A DNA stretch of 23,877 bases from a virus. A program made the position numbers and the translations under genes. Positions 14,699 to 21,597 of the stretch are shown here, in pieces. Position 1 is the first letter of the stretch. Each line of letters begins with the position of its first letter. The notes under the pieces were generated by a model, which was not told the DNA's origin, did not search any database, and was given only the letters and a program-made list of their open reading frames with translations. Location of the stretch: IMG/VR virus record IMGVR_UViG_3300032118_000059, positions 1 to 23,877 of that record; one strand, given 5' to 3'.

Positions 14699-15166
14699 AT
14701 GCCTGACGAAACCAAGGGGTGGTCGAGGGTGTTCTACGCGGTTGCGCGGTACACGGTCCCGGCGCTCGTCGCCGCGGGCGGGGTCGGGGGCCTGACCTGG
14801 GCGCGGCAGGACCGGGCGCGGGATCAGGCGAGCCGGGGCTACACCGTGCTCGCCACCAGCTCCAACGACGTGCAGCAGGCCCTCGCCGACCTGGCCCGCC
14901 AGGTCGACCAGCTCGAGGGGCACGTGCGGCTGATGAACGAGGTCCTGCTGGGGCACGTCCGCCAGGCGGCGGCGCGGCCAATCGTGACAGGGCGGGATCG
15001 CCCCGCGCCAATCGTGACAGGGCGCGGGGGGCGCATCGCGGCGGCACCGTCGCCGGCCTCGCTGCCCGCCCCGATGGCCGCCCCCCGCGCGCCCAACAAG
15101 CCGCGTCCGGCGGCCCACCTCAAGCGGGTGCCCCTGTCCATCGATCAGGTTGGGGGGAAGCCGTGA
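14699..15166 (+). CDS. Membrane-anchored coiled-coil protein, unknown function
   Basis: A 155-aa protein preceded by GAGGAGG overlapping the previous stop. One hydrophobic segment (about residues 12-33: FYAVARYTVPALVAAGGVGG) looks like a membrane anchor. It is followed by a short helical coiled-coil region (about 50-85: V-Q-Q-A-L-A-D-L-A-R-Q-V-D-Q-L-E) and a Pro/Ala/Arg-rich C-terminus containing a duplicated P-I-V-T-G-R motif (from the DNA repeat at 14977-15024). The layout recalls small phage membrane proteins such as spanin-like or tail/lysis accessory proteins, but nothing specific supports either. The C-terminal linker may be disordered. Confidence 0.65.
   Translation: MPDETKGWSRVFYAVARYTVPALVAAGGVGGLTWARQDRARDQASRGYTVLATSSNDVQQALADLARQVDQLEGHVRLMNEVLLGHVRQAAARPIVTGRDRPAPIVTGRGGRIAAAPSPASLPAPMAAPRAPNKPRPAAHLKRVPLSIDQVGGKP
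14977..15029 (+). repeat. 18-bp direct repeat (30-bp period), second copy in a hairpin
   Basis: GCCAATCGTGACAGGGCG occurs at 14977-14994 and 15007-15024. The second copy sits in an inverted repeat: CCCCGCGCC (15001-15009) pairs with GGCGCGGGG (15021-15029), exposing AATCGTGACAG as the loop. The repeats are in frame and encode the doubled P-I-V-T-G-R motif. Confidence 0.85.
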
Positions 15167-15378
15167 CGAGGAAGTCCGTGCTGTACGTGGTCGAGTGCCG
15201 GTTCGGGGACCACCCGACGTGGTGCGTGATGCTGCGGAAGGTGTCGGCGATCAGGCTGCGCGCGTGGGACATGGCCGCGGAGATGCGCCAGACGACCGCG
15301 AGCTTGTGGAAGTACCGCGTCGCGCGGTACGTCAGGGAGGAGAAGCCGCCCGGGAAGAAGAGGGGGGGTCGGAGTTGA
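15163..15378 (+). CDS. Small basic protein, unknown function (71 aa)
   Basis: A 71-aa ORF starting at a GTGA overlap with the membrane-protein gene. It begins MTRKSVLYVVECRFGDHPTW, predicted strand then helix, and ends in a Lys/Arg/Gly-rich tail (KPPGKKRGGRS) that could contact nucleic acid. An in-frame ATG far upstream (14719) would produce a shadow of the membrane protein and is rejected. No family was recognised. Confidence 0.58.
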   Translation: MTRKSVLYVVECRFGDHPTWCVMLRKVSAIRLRAWDMAAEMRQTTASLWKYRVARYVREEKPPGKKRGGRS

Positions 15379-15476
15379 GTCCTCGCATCAAACCGGGGCG
15401 GATGATCAGCACCTACGACCTCATCGACCGCAGGAGCGCGGGGACCCTCGAAGCCGTCGAGGCCTCGCCGTTCTGA
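15375..15476 (+). CDS. Possible 33-aa ORF with TTG start
   Basis: The TTG at 15375 overlaps the preceding stop (TTGA), and a GGGGGG/GGAG purine stretch lies just before it. The product MSPRIKPGRMISTYDLIDRR... is too short for any family call. The coupling style fits the surrounding genes. The Shine-Dalgarno AAGGAG of the Sak4-like gene follows 13-18 nt after its stop. Confidence 0.42.
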   Translation: MSPRIKPGRMISTYDLIDRRSAGTLEAVEASPF

Positions 15477-15500
15477 CCCCCAACCCACAAGGAGCACGAC

Positions 15501-16361
15501 ATGTTGCCGTCCCAGAAGACCCCTCCCAAGACGAACCTGAGCGACCTCACGGTCCTCACCTACGGCCCGAGCAAGATCGGCAAGAGCACCTGGTGCTCGC
15601 AGGCCGAGGGCGCGCTGTTCCTCGCCACCGAGGCGGGCCTCAACAACCTGGAGGTCTTCCAGGTGGCCATCGGCACCTGGGAGGACCTGCTGCAGGCCTG
15701 CAAGGAGATCTCCGAGGGGAAGCACCCCTACAAGACCATCGTCCTCGACACCGTCGACAACGCGTACCGGATGTGCGCCGAGCACGTCTGCCAGAAATTC
15801 AAGATCGAGCACGAGAGCGACCTCGGCTACGGCAAGGGCTACGCGCTCATCAACAGCGAGTTCTACCGCGTCCTCAACAAGCTCTCGCTGCTGCCCTACG
15901 GCCTCTTCCTCATCTCCCACTCGCAGGAGAAGGAGCTGGAGACGCGGACGGGGAAGCTCACCCGCATCGTCCCGACGCTGCCGGAGAAGGCCCGGAAGAT
16001 CGTCCTCGGGATGGTGGACATCATCCTCTTCTGCGACCTCGAGGTGACGACGGGCGCGGACGGCAAGCAGGTCGCGCGCCGGGTCATCCGCACCAAGCCG
16101 AACGTCCACTACGAGGCCGGCGACCGCACCGGGCGCCTGCCCGAGGTCATCGACCTCGACTTCAAGAAGTTCGTCGAGGCCTACGGCGACGTCGTGCCCG
16201 CGCCGGTCACGTGTCGGAGCGCGGAGGAGGCATTTGATCACCTGGCCCGCAGCCACTTCGCCGCGGTGGAGGACGCGCTGTGGTGGAGGACGCGCTGTGG
16301 CGGCTCGGCGCTCAGCGGGCGACCGTGCCCATGGTGGTCAGCTCGATCTTCCGCTCCATGA
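15501..16361 (+). CDS. Sak4-like RecA-fold/AAA ATPase (single-strand annealing or recombination)
   Basis: A P-loop ATPase of the phage Sak4/AAA_24 type. Walker A is GPSKIGKST (22-30). Walker B is TIVLDTVD (79-86). A sensor-like L-I-S-H-S-Q-E-K-E (137-145) and V-D-I-I-L-F-C-D (172-179) follow. Sak4 proteins help pair single-stranded phage DNA together with an SSB, and this window encodes a gp32-like SSB. The ATPase core ends near residue 230. From residue 262 the sequence turns into W/R/S/P-rich residues because a 17-bp tandem duplication (16266-16299) shifts the frame; without it, the frame would continue into a sensible sequence up to 16450. The annotated end is therefore probably not the ancestral one. 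Start ATG 15501 has AAGGAG upstream. Confidence 0.82.
   Translation: MLPSQKTPPKTNLSDLTVLTYGPSKIGKSTWCSQAEGALFLATEAGLNNLEVFQVAIGTWEDLLQACKEISEGKHPYKTIVLDTVDNAYRMCAEHVCQKFKIEHESDLGYGKGYALINSEFYRVLNKLSLLPYGLFLISHSQEKELETRTGKLTRIVPTLPEKARKIVLGMVDIILFCDLEVTTGADGKQVARRVIRTKPNVHYEAGDRTGRLPEVIDLDFKKFVEAYGDVVPAPVTCRSAEEAFDHLARSHFAAVEDALWWRTRCGGSALSGRPCPWWSARSSAP
16266..16299 (+). repeat. 17-bp tandem duplication causing a frameshift
   Basis: GTGGAGGACGCGCTGTG occurs twice back to back (16266-16282 and 16283-16299). Seventeen is not a multiple of three, so the second copy moves the reading frame of the Sak4-like gene. With a single copy the frame would read V-E-D-A-L-W-R-L-G-A-Q-R and stay open to the TAA at 16448. 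Confidence 0.95.
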
Positions 16362-16450
16362 ACGAGCCCGTCCTCGTCACGCTCTGCCCGGACGCGCGGG
16401 ACGACCTCCCCCGGCTCGTCGCCCTCCTGGAGGGCCTCGGCCTTCGGTAA
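16283..16450 (+). CDS. 55-aa ORF: displaced C-terminus of the Sak4-like gene or a new small gene
   Basis: From GTG 16283 (or 16280) the frame reads V-E-D-A-L-W-R-L-G-A-Q-R ... V-S-S-I-F-R-S-M-N-E-P-V-L-V-T-L-C ... L-V-A-L-L-E-G-L, with the high GC3 and balanced composition of real coding DNA. The first duplicate supplies a GGTGGAGG (16265-16272) that could act as ribosome site, so the duplication may have split one gene into two translated parts. It may equally be untranslated remnant sequence. Confidence 0.45.
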   Translation: MEDALWRLGAQRATVPMVVSSIFRSMNEPVLVTLCPDARDDLPRLVALLEGLGLR

Positions 16451-16640
16451 CGACGGCGCCACCTCCACGGCCGCCGGCCCTTGCCACGTCACCCGGACCA
16501 TCGTCCTGCAGGCGGCCTCGACGGACCACCTCGAGTTTGCCGCGGAGCTGCGGGAGGGGTTGTCCCGGGCCGAGAAGCTCGCCGCGCGCCGCGCCGGGTT
16601 CAGGGCCTTCGTCTCCCACATGTGGGCACCCAGTTTAGGC
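16446..16640 (+). pseudogene. Coding-like segment without a start codon (gene remnant)
   Basis: In the frame of 16446 the DNA reads with near-uniform G/C third positions and gives a plausible helical protein: H-V-T-R-T-I-V-L-Q-A-A-S, L-E-F-A-A-E-L-R-E-G-L, F-R-A-F-V-S-H-M-W. This frame has no ATG, GTG or TTG between the upstream stop (16359-16361) and 16560. A one-base frame change near 16435-16448 would join it to the 55-aa ORF. I read it as the 3' part of a damaged gene, or of one needing a frameshift. The stretch 16641-16757 after it holds no gene that I can support. Confidence 0.4.
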
Positions 16641-16757
16641 TCGGAGCGCCCCGCCCCGGGGAGTCCAACCCCGCGCCCCCGCTACCATCGCCGGAGCGAC
16701 CGGCGGAGGTCCCCGGGGCGCCTCCTCGTGCAGTCCTAACGAACGGGCCTAAAACCG

Positions 16758-16766
16758 TGCTATGCT
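16758..16766 (+). promoter_or_regulatory. Extended -10 promoter of the packaging genes
   Basis: TGCTATGCT is an extended -10 box (TG-n-TATGCT). ATG 16774 lies 7 nt after it, where transcription should begin, and there is no Shine-Dalgarno. That suggests a leaderless mRNA. No good -35 box is present. Confidence 0.55.
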
Positions 16767-16773
16767 GACTCCC

Positions 16774-17742
16774 ATGAAGCGCGAGGTGACCCAGAAGGAC
16801 TACGACGCCCTCACGGAGGCGTACCGCCGGAGCCCCCCCTCGGTCGGGCGCGGCTACCTCACCGCCGTCGCCCGGGAGTCCGGGTGCTGCATTCGCATGG
16901 CGAAGCGCGCTTGGCACAAGGGGTGGCCCTCCAAGGGGTTCCCGCCGATCCGCAAGGTCCTGGGCGACGAGCACCCGGGGCGTCGGGCGCTGGCCTCCGA
17001 GCTACGCGAGACCCTCATGGCGAAGAAGCACCTGGACGAGCTGACCCGGGCCGCCCGGGTGCGGCTGGACGCGGCCGAGAAGGTCAAGGGGAAGGCCCTC
17101 GACCGGGCCGTCGGATCGGCCGCGCGCATCGTGGGGGAGGCCCAGGAGGAGGCCGAGAAGATCAAGCAGCAGGCTCGCGGCGAGCTGGCGAAGGCCGTGC
17201 TGGTGGCCGAGAAGGAGGCCAAGCGCAAGCTGGAGGCCTTGATGGCCGCCGCCAAGGCGGACGCCTTGGAGACCCAGCAGAGCGAGATCGCCATGTGCCG
17301 GAACATGCGAGGCCTGGTCCTGGCGGGCATCGTGTACGGGCGTAAGGCGTTCCACCCGGACGTGCTCGACGCCATGGCGAAGCTCATCCACCAGGCCGCT
17401 CTGGGGGGGACCGCGACCCTCAAGGACGCGAAGGCGTTCATGTATGCGCTGGGCTACTTTAGTAAGAACCTCGCCGAGGCCGCCCGGGTCTGCATGGAGC
17501 TGGAGCGCCTGCGCATCGGCGAGCCCACCGAGATCGTGAGCGTCCAGGTCGAGCAGCTCACGGAGGAGGAGGCCATCCGGCGCCTGGAGCACGGGGCCGC
17601 CCTGGCGGACCTGATCCGGCGGCGCGCCCTGTCCCCGGGCGTGGAAGACGCCGACATCGAGGTCGAGGAGAAGGGCGGGGGCGGGAACGGCGAGGGCGAC
17701 CCGGGCGCCCTGCTGGAGGTCGGCGTTGTCCCTGGCGCCTAG
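16774..17742 (+). CDS. Small-terminase-like DNA-binding/coiled-coil protein
   Basis: A 322-aa protein directly before the large terminase, with its stop overlapping that start. Residues 10-60 (YDALTEAYRRSP ... YLTAVARESGCCIRMAKRAWHKGWPS) form a helix-turn-helix. A long Ala/Glu/Lys/Arg coiled coil follows (about 85-175: VRLDAAEKVKGKALDR ... EEAEKIKQQARGELAKAVLVAEKEAKRK, given in parts), then a helical middle and an acidic Gly-rich tail. HTH plus an oligomerising helix next to the large subunit is the usual layout of a small terminase, although 322 aa is longer than common ones (about 150-200). ATG 16774 is chosen over ATG 16762, which lies inside the -10 box. Confidence 0.66.
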   Translation: MKREVTQKDYDALTEAYRRSPPSVGRGYLTAVARESGCCIRMAKRAWHKGWPSKGFPPIRKVLGDEHPGRRALASELRETLMAKKHLDELTRAARVRLDAAEKVKGKALDRAVGSAARIVGEAQEEAEKIKQQARGELAKAVLVAEKEAKRKLEALMAAAKADALETQQSEIAMCRNMRGLVLAGIVYGRKAFHPDVLDAMAKLIHQAALGGTATLKDAKAFMYALGYFSKNLAEAARVCMELERLRIGEPTEIVSVQVEQLTEEEAIRRLEHGAALADLIRRRALSPGVEDADIEVEEKGGGGNGEGDPGALLEVGVVPGA

Positions 17743-19291
17743 CGTGGTTCGCGCCCTGCGCGAGCAGGAGCAGACTTGGCCCGTGATCCGCGAGCTGGCC
17801 CGCGAGGACCCGGCCGTGTTCTGCGCCGTGGTCCTCAAGGACGAGACCACCGGGCAGCCGATCCGGCTCTCGGCTTCTCACGTCGAGTGGCAGCGGCTCA
17901 TCACCAAGAACAAGCGGCAGATCATTTGGGCGCCCCCGGAGAGCGGGAAGACCCAGGGCATCGCGATCGGGCGGGTCCTGTTCGAGCTGGACCGCAACCC
18001 GACCATGCGCGTGCTCATCCTGTGCGCGACCCACAACCTGGCCGTCCGCATCGTGCGCACCCTGGGCCGCTACATCGAGCGGAGCCCCGAGCTGCGCGAC
18101 ATCTTCCCGAACCTGCGGCCGGCCACGCCCTGGGGCGAGACCGAACTGACGGTCAAGCGCCCGCACATCGGCGTCCGCGACCCGAGCGTCCTCGCCGCCG
18201 GGGTCCACTCCAACATCCTCGGCCTGCGCGCCAACATGGGCATCCTCGACGACGTGCTCACCTGGCAGTCGACCCGGACCCATTCCGAGCGCCAGAAGCT
18301 CTGCGACTGGTACAACTCGACCGTCCCGGGCCGCATGAGCGCGACCGCGCGCATGGTCGCCATCGGCAACTCCTGGCACCCCGACGACCTGCTCCACCGC
18401 TGGGAGCGCACCGGCGCTTGGCACGCCCGGCGCTACCCGGTCGTCGACGAGCGCACCGGGGTGCTGCTCTGGCCCGAGCGGTGGCCGCGGGAGCGCATCG
18501 AGGAGCGCCGGGCCGAGCTGGACAAGCTCTCCCCGCACGAGTTCTCGAAGCAGATGCTCTGCAAAGTGCGCGACGACTCCAGCGCCCACTTCAAGCGCGA
18601 GTGGATCGAGGCCTGCCTGGACCGGGGCTACGGGGTGCCGTTCGCGCGCAGCGTCTCCGCCGCGGACCTGCCGGCCGGGGCGACCGTGTGGACCGGGGTC
18701 GACCTGGCGGTCGAGCAGAAGGAGAGCGCCGACCTGACCGCGCTCGTGACCGTCATGCGCTACCCCACGGGGGAGCTGATCCTGCTCAACGTCGAGTCCG
18801 GGCGCTGGTCCGCGCCCGACATCATCGGGCGCATCGTCGAGGTCCACCGGCGCTACGGCGGCGTGGTCGTGGTCGAGAGCAACTCGGCGCAGAGCTACCT
18901 CATCCAGATGACCCGCAAGGACTATCCCCGGCTGCCCGTGCGCGCCTGGAACACGACCGCCAAGAGCAAGCACTTCGGCATGGAGGCCCTGGAGGCCGAC
19001 TTCGCCGGGGCGCGCTTCATCATCCCGAACCGGGAGGGCGCGCCCGATCCCGAGGTCGAGGCCCTCATCAGCGACGCCCTCTATTACAGCCCCGACCAGC
19101 ACGCGGGCGACCGGCTCATGGCGCTGATGATCGCGGCGGCGTCCGCGCGCTCGTTCGGGCGGGACGACCTGGGCGGGGAGGTCAGCGTGCGGACCTTCGC
19201 GCGCCCCGCGCGTCGCGGCGGAGACGGGGCCGCGTCCGGGGCGGTCGACACGGGGCTCGACCCGCGCGTCTTCGATGACGAGGAGGCGTGA
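17726..19291 (+). CDS. terL: Terminase large subunit
   Basis: A 521-aa packaging motor with an N-terminal ATPase and a C-terminal RNase H-like nuclease. Walker A is APPESGKT (69-76), the short P-loop usual in terminases. Walker B is GILDD (172-176) with the following coupling region. The nuclease acidic residues are visible as D326 (GVDLA), E384 (VVVESNS) and D462 (AGDRLMALMIA). It cuts concatemeric phage DNA and pumps it into the procapsid through the portal (22222). The start is TTG 17726 with GGAGGT 5 nt upstream, overlapping the small-subunit-like gene by 17 nt; GTG 17744 is a weaker alternative. The C-terminus is Gly/Arg-rich, then acidic (DDEEA). Confidence 0.95.
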   Translation: MSLAPSVVRALREQEQTWPVIRELAREDPAVFCAVVLKDETTGQPIRLSASHVEWQRLITKNKRQIIWAPPESGKTQGIAIGRVLFELDRNPTMRVLILCATHNLAVRIVRTLGRYIERSPELRDIFPNLRPATPWGETELTVKRPHIGVRDPSVLAAGVHSNILGLRANMGILDDVLTWQSTRTHSERQKLCDWYNSTVPGRMSATARMVAIGNSWHPDDLLHRWERTGAWHARRYPVVDERTGVLLWPERWPRERIEERRAELDKLSPHEFSKQMLCKVRDDSSAHFKREWIEACLDRGYGVPFARSVSAADLPAGATVWTGVDLAVEQKESADLTALVTVMRYPTGELILLNVESGRWSAPDIIGRIVEVHRRYGGVVVVESNSAQSYLIQMTRKDYPRLPVRAWNTTAKSKHFGMEALEADFAGARFIIPNREGAPDPEVEALISDALYYSPDQHAGDRLMALMIAAASARSFGRDDLGGEVSVRTFARPARRGGDGAASGAVDTGLDPRVFDDEEA

Positions 19292-19358
19292 TCTCCGACG
19301 GTGGTGCAATTCTGCGCGCGGAGCAGCTCGCGGTGTAGTGCCCGCGGGGGCGCGCGCG

Positions 19359-19367
19359 TGTTAAGAT
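19359..19367 (+). promoter_or_regulatory. Extended -10 promoter after terL
   Basis: TGTTAAGAT is an extended -10 box (TG-n-TAAGAT) 10 nt before ATG 19378. No clear -35 box is seen in the 67 nt back to the terL stop. It resembles the element at 16758. Confidence 0.5.
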
Positions 19368-19377
19368 GCGAGGGACG

Positions 19378-19644
19378 ATGCCGCGGCAGCATAAACCGAT
19401 GGGGACGCGCAAGGCGGAGTGTGACGGCTACGTCGCGCGCCTCGTGACCGACCACGGTAGCGAGGGGAGCTTTAGCGTCAAGCACGTTGGCGAGGACCCC
19501 GAGTTCTGGGGGCTCGTCGCGGCCTGGCTCGTCCACGGCAACAGCAACCGCCTGCTCGCGGCGACCCGCCGCGCGCAGACGCTCGAGGACGCACGCACCC
19601 CCAGCGGAGGCATCCCGCACCGCTGGGACGGGAGCGCCGCGTAG
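19378..19644 (+). CDS. Small protein, unknown function (88 aa)
   Basis: An 88-aa ORF (MPRQHKPMGTRKAECDGYVARLV...) following a probable promoter. Starts at 19366 (inside the -10 box) and 19399 are alternatives. A GAGGGA site lies very close to ATG 19378 (2 nt), so initiation may not rely on it. The centre (F-S-V-K-H-V-G-E-D-P-E-F-W-G-L-V-A-A-W-L-V-H-G-N-S-N-R-L) is helical with several Trp. No family was recognised. It opens a run of small accessory genes before the portal. Confidence 0.6.
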   Translation: MPRQHKPMGTRKAECDGYVARLVTDHGSEGSFSVKHVGEDPEFWGLVAAWLVHGNSNRLLAATRRAQTLEDARTPSGGIPHRWDGSAA

Positions 19645-19653
19645 GAGGGGATC

Positions 19654-19977
19654 ATGGACACGGTGACCTACCCGAAGTGCGAGGGGTGCGGGGGTGCGCT
19701 GACGTCGGCCGGGGACGGCTACATTGTCACCGGGTGCATCCACGCCGCGGAGCTGGACGACGGGGGCGACACGTCGGCGGCGCCGCTGATCGGGGAGTAC
19801 GACCCGAACGAGCTGGGCGTGACGGCCTGGTGTAGCGGCTGTTTCGTCGGGAAGCTCGGGCTGGTCAGGCCGTTCGAGGCGGGCCCGAAGCACCCCATCG
19901 CATCCGCGACGGACACTTACGTTGCTACCGGGGTGGACGTGAAGATCGCCGTCGTTGGGGATTCGGTCGAGCCATGA
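19654..19977 (+). CDS. Putative zinc-ribbon protein, unknown function
   Basis: A 107-aa protein with AGGAGGGG just before ATG 19654. C9-x2-C12 near the N-terminus (KCEGCGG) and a second W-C-S-G-C (about 60-63) are spaced as a zinc ribbon with a beta-rich insert (D-G-Y-I-V-T-G-C-I-H). The C-terminal part is beta-strand-rich (T-D-T-Y-V-A-T-G-V-D-V-K-I-A-V-V). Stop and next start overlap as ATGA. No specific family was recognised. Confidence 0.62.
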   Translation: MDTVTYPKCEGCGGALTSAGDGYIVTGCIHAAELDDGGDTSAAPLIGEYDPNELGVTAWCSGCFVGKLGLVRPFEAGPKHPIASATDTYVATGVDVKIAVVGDSVEP

Positions 19978-20252
19978 AGACGGGGACCATCCTCGTGCTG
20001 GCGGGCAAGGTGCTGCGCGAGCCGATCAGGTACGAGATCCGCAGCGAGGAGCCCGGCAACGTGATGCTGTGGTGCGACGAGTTCAAGCTCTGGGGTTCCG
20101 GGGCGAGCCTGCGCGCGGCCCTCGAGCAGCTCTCTGATACGCTCGTCACCGAGTTCCAGGACAGGGCCACCACGCCGGACGAGCGGCTGGGGCGCAACGC
20201 GACCGCGCGCAAGCACCGCCTGCTCTACCTGTTCGGCCAGGAGGGAACGTGA
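19974..20252 (+). CDS. Small alpha/beta protein, unknown function (92 aa)
   Basis: A 92-aa protein coupled on both sides (ATGA before, GTGA after). The order beta-beta-beta-alpha (TILVLAGKVL, IRYEIRS, NVMLWCDEFKLWG, then the helix SLRAALEQLSDTLVTEFQD) recalls the HicB/UPF0150-like fold in a very general way. There is no HTH and no toxin-like neighbour, so I do not call an antitoxin. The C-terminus is basic. Confidence 0.6.
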   Translation: MKTGTILVLAGKVLREPIRYEIRSEEPGNVMLWCDEFKLWGSGASLRAALEQLSDTLVTEFQDRATTPDERLGRNATARKHRLLYLFGQEGT

Positions 20253-20512
20253 ACGCGACGACCAAGATGGACCGCCCGCTGTACCGGCGGCTGATGCACG
20301 CGCTCTGGCAGGCGCTGCGCGACGACCGCCATTGGACCCGACCCGGGGCCGCCGCGGTCGTGTTCGCGGGGCTCGAGGTCGCGGTCATCTTCTCGGTCGA
20401 GGTCTTGCAATGGGATCGCGCCGAACTGATGCGCGCCTGCAGCGAGATGTATGAGGTCGTCTCCAAGCACGTCCCCAAGTGCACTGCTCCGGTCGCCCCG
20501 GGGGCGAACTGA
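20249..20512 (+). CDS. Small helical protein, unknown function (87 aa)
   Basis: An 87-aa ORF starting at a GTGA overlap. It has an N-terminal basic helical region (LYRRLMHALWQALRDDRHW) and a moderately hydrophobic stretch (AAAVVFAGLEVAVIFSVEVL) that contains two Glu and may be amphipathic rather than a true membrane helix. Two Cys lie near the end. Its stop overlaps the ATG of the lipoprotein gene (TGATG). No family was recognised. Confidence 0.58.
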   Translation: MNATTKMDRPLYRRLMHALWQALRDDRHWTRPGAAAVVFAGLEVAVIFSVEVLQWDRAELMRACSEMYEVVSKHVPKCTAPVAPGAN

Positions 20513-20763
20513 TGCGCGCGCTGGTGCTGGCCTTCCTGGTGCTGGGTGCGTGCGGCCCGGTGGCCGCGCATTGTCCCGTGGTCGCGGCGACACAGTGCGT
20601 GACGGGCATCGCCCAGGTGTGCGGGCCCGACCATCGGTGGCAGGACGTCACCGACTGCTGGCGCGTCACCACGCTGGGCGGGGGCGCCCCTTTCTCGTGT
20701 TGCGCCGTGACGACCGACGGGGGGGCGGGACACGCCTGCTTGCCCGCGTGCCCGGGAGAGTGA
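20512..20763 (+). CDS. Cysteine-rich secreted lipoprotein-like protein
   Basis: An 83-aa protein with a short hydrophobic leader (RALVLAFLVLGAC) ending in a lipobox, L-G-A-C, so C14 would be lipidated after signal peptidase II cleavage. The mature part has eight more Cys, including SCC and two C-x-x-x-C groups, with a Q-C-V-x-G-x-A-Q-V-C pattern, suggesting disulfide bonds outside the cytoplasm. ATG 20512 overlaps the previous stop; an upstream ATG (20479) would spoil the signal peptide. Phage lipoproteins of this kind can block superinfection or act in lysis, but no specific role is shown here. Confidence 0.68.
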   Translation: MRALVLAFLVLGACGPVAAHCPVVAATQCVTGIAQVCGPDHRWQDVTDCWRVTTLGGGAPFSCCAVTTDGGAGHACLPACPGE

Positions 20764-20764
20764 C

Positions 20765-21421
20765 GTGCTGCGGAAGTTCCTCGGGGCCCTGCAGGGGCTC
20801 CCGAACGTGGGAGAGTTCCTGATGGACGTCAAGCCGGAAGAGGTGCGCGCGCTGTGGAAGGCCATGTGTCGGTCCTACGGGACGCGCACCGTGACTCGCT
20901 CCGATTCGTACGCGATGCGCGAGCTAGGAACGCTGCTCGGCGCGATGGGGATCATCGACCGCGGCGCCTGGCTCGACTCCTGCGCCACGACGTTCGGTTA
21001 CAACATCTACCTCCCCTTCGATGTTGGCGTGCCGCAGGCGGGTTGGGACCTGTGGGCGCAAGCCGTCACCTGCGCGCACGAGCACCAGCACGTCGTTCAG
21101 TTCCAGCGTGCCGGGGCGGTGGGCTACGTCTGGGACTACGTCACCGACGCCGCGCGGCGCGCCGAGTACGAGGTGGAGGCGCTGACCTGCAACCTCGAGC
21201 TGGACTGGTGGCACTGGCGGAACACGCCCACGCCGGCGTACCTTGCCAACCTGCTGACGCTGTACGCGTGCGGGCCGGTCGAGGTGCAGGCGGCGCGTCG
21301 GCGCCTCGACATGGTGACAGTGACCGTGCGGGCCGGAGGGATCATCACCGCGGCCGGGCGCACGGCGCTCGACTGGCTCGACGCCAATTGCCCCCACCTG
21401 GCTGCTGCGAGGGCGGGATGA
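20765..21421 (+). CDS. HExxH metallopeptidase-like protein
   Basis: A 218-aa protein from GTG 20765 with GGGAGAG upstream. Residues 104-112 (AHEHQHVVQ) hold a zinc-protease HExxH motif (H105, E106, H109), and the downstream A-E-Y-E-V-E-A (133-139) could give the third zinc ligand, as in gluzincins and DUF4157-like domains (which share H-E-x-x-H-V-x-Q). No signal peptide is seen. It follows the secreted lipoprotein and precedes a membrane protein, so a virion or lysis role is possible, but the substrate is unknown. Several Cys and Trp residues (ELDWWHW) are notable. Confidence 0.68.
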   Translation: MLRKFLGALQGLPNVGEFLMDVKPEEVRALWKAMCRSYGTRTVTRSDSYAMRELGTLLGAMGIIDRGAWLDSCATTFGYNIYLPFDVGVPQAGWDLWAQAVTCAHEHQHVVQFQRAGAVGYVWDYVTDAARRAEYEVEALTCNLELDWWHWRNTPTPAYLANLLTLYACGPVEVQAARRRLDMVTVTVRAGGIITAAGRTALDWLDANCPHLAAARAG

Positions 21422-21597
21422 TGCCCGACTTCCTGTCCATCCTGACGCTCGCGGCTTCCATCTTCGCCGCCGCGCTGTTCGGCTACCTCGCGGGTTATCG
21501 CGAGGCGCGGCGTCGCCACGGGCCCGGGGACGACGGGGCCAGCTCCTCGCACGACCCGCCCATCTACGTCTTCCCGCGCCGGAGGAATCGATCGTGA
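21418..21597 (+). CDS. Small single-pass membrane protein
   Basis: A 59-aa protein starting at ATG 21418 (or 21421), overlapping the previous stop. The N-terminal half (DFLSILTLAASIFAAALFGYL) is one hydrophobic helix. It is followed by a basic segment (REARRRHG) and a short polar tail ending in R-R-R-N-R-S. By the positive-inside rule the tail would be cytoplasmic. Size and layout suit a phage holin-like or spanin-associated protein, but no enzyme of lysis is visible next to it. Confidence 0.6.
   Translation: MMPDFLSILTLAASIFAAALFGYLAGYREARRRHGPGDDGASSSHDPPIYVFPRRRNRS

Noticed and set aside
14699-15166. Holin or spanin call
   Set aside because: One membrane helix and a coiled coil are not enough; no endolysin or overlapping partner gene is present.
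16234-16638. ORF from TTG 16234 after a good GGAGGAGG
   Set aside because: Spacing to the TTG is only 3 nt, and the product is a Pro/Arg/Ser-rich frame shadow with poor composition.
19974-20252. HicB-like antitoxin
   Set aside because: Only the general beta-beta-beta-alpha order fits; no toxin gene and no DNA-binding domain nearby.
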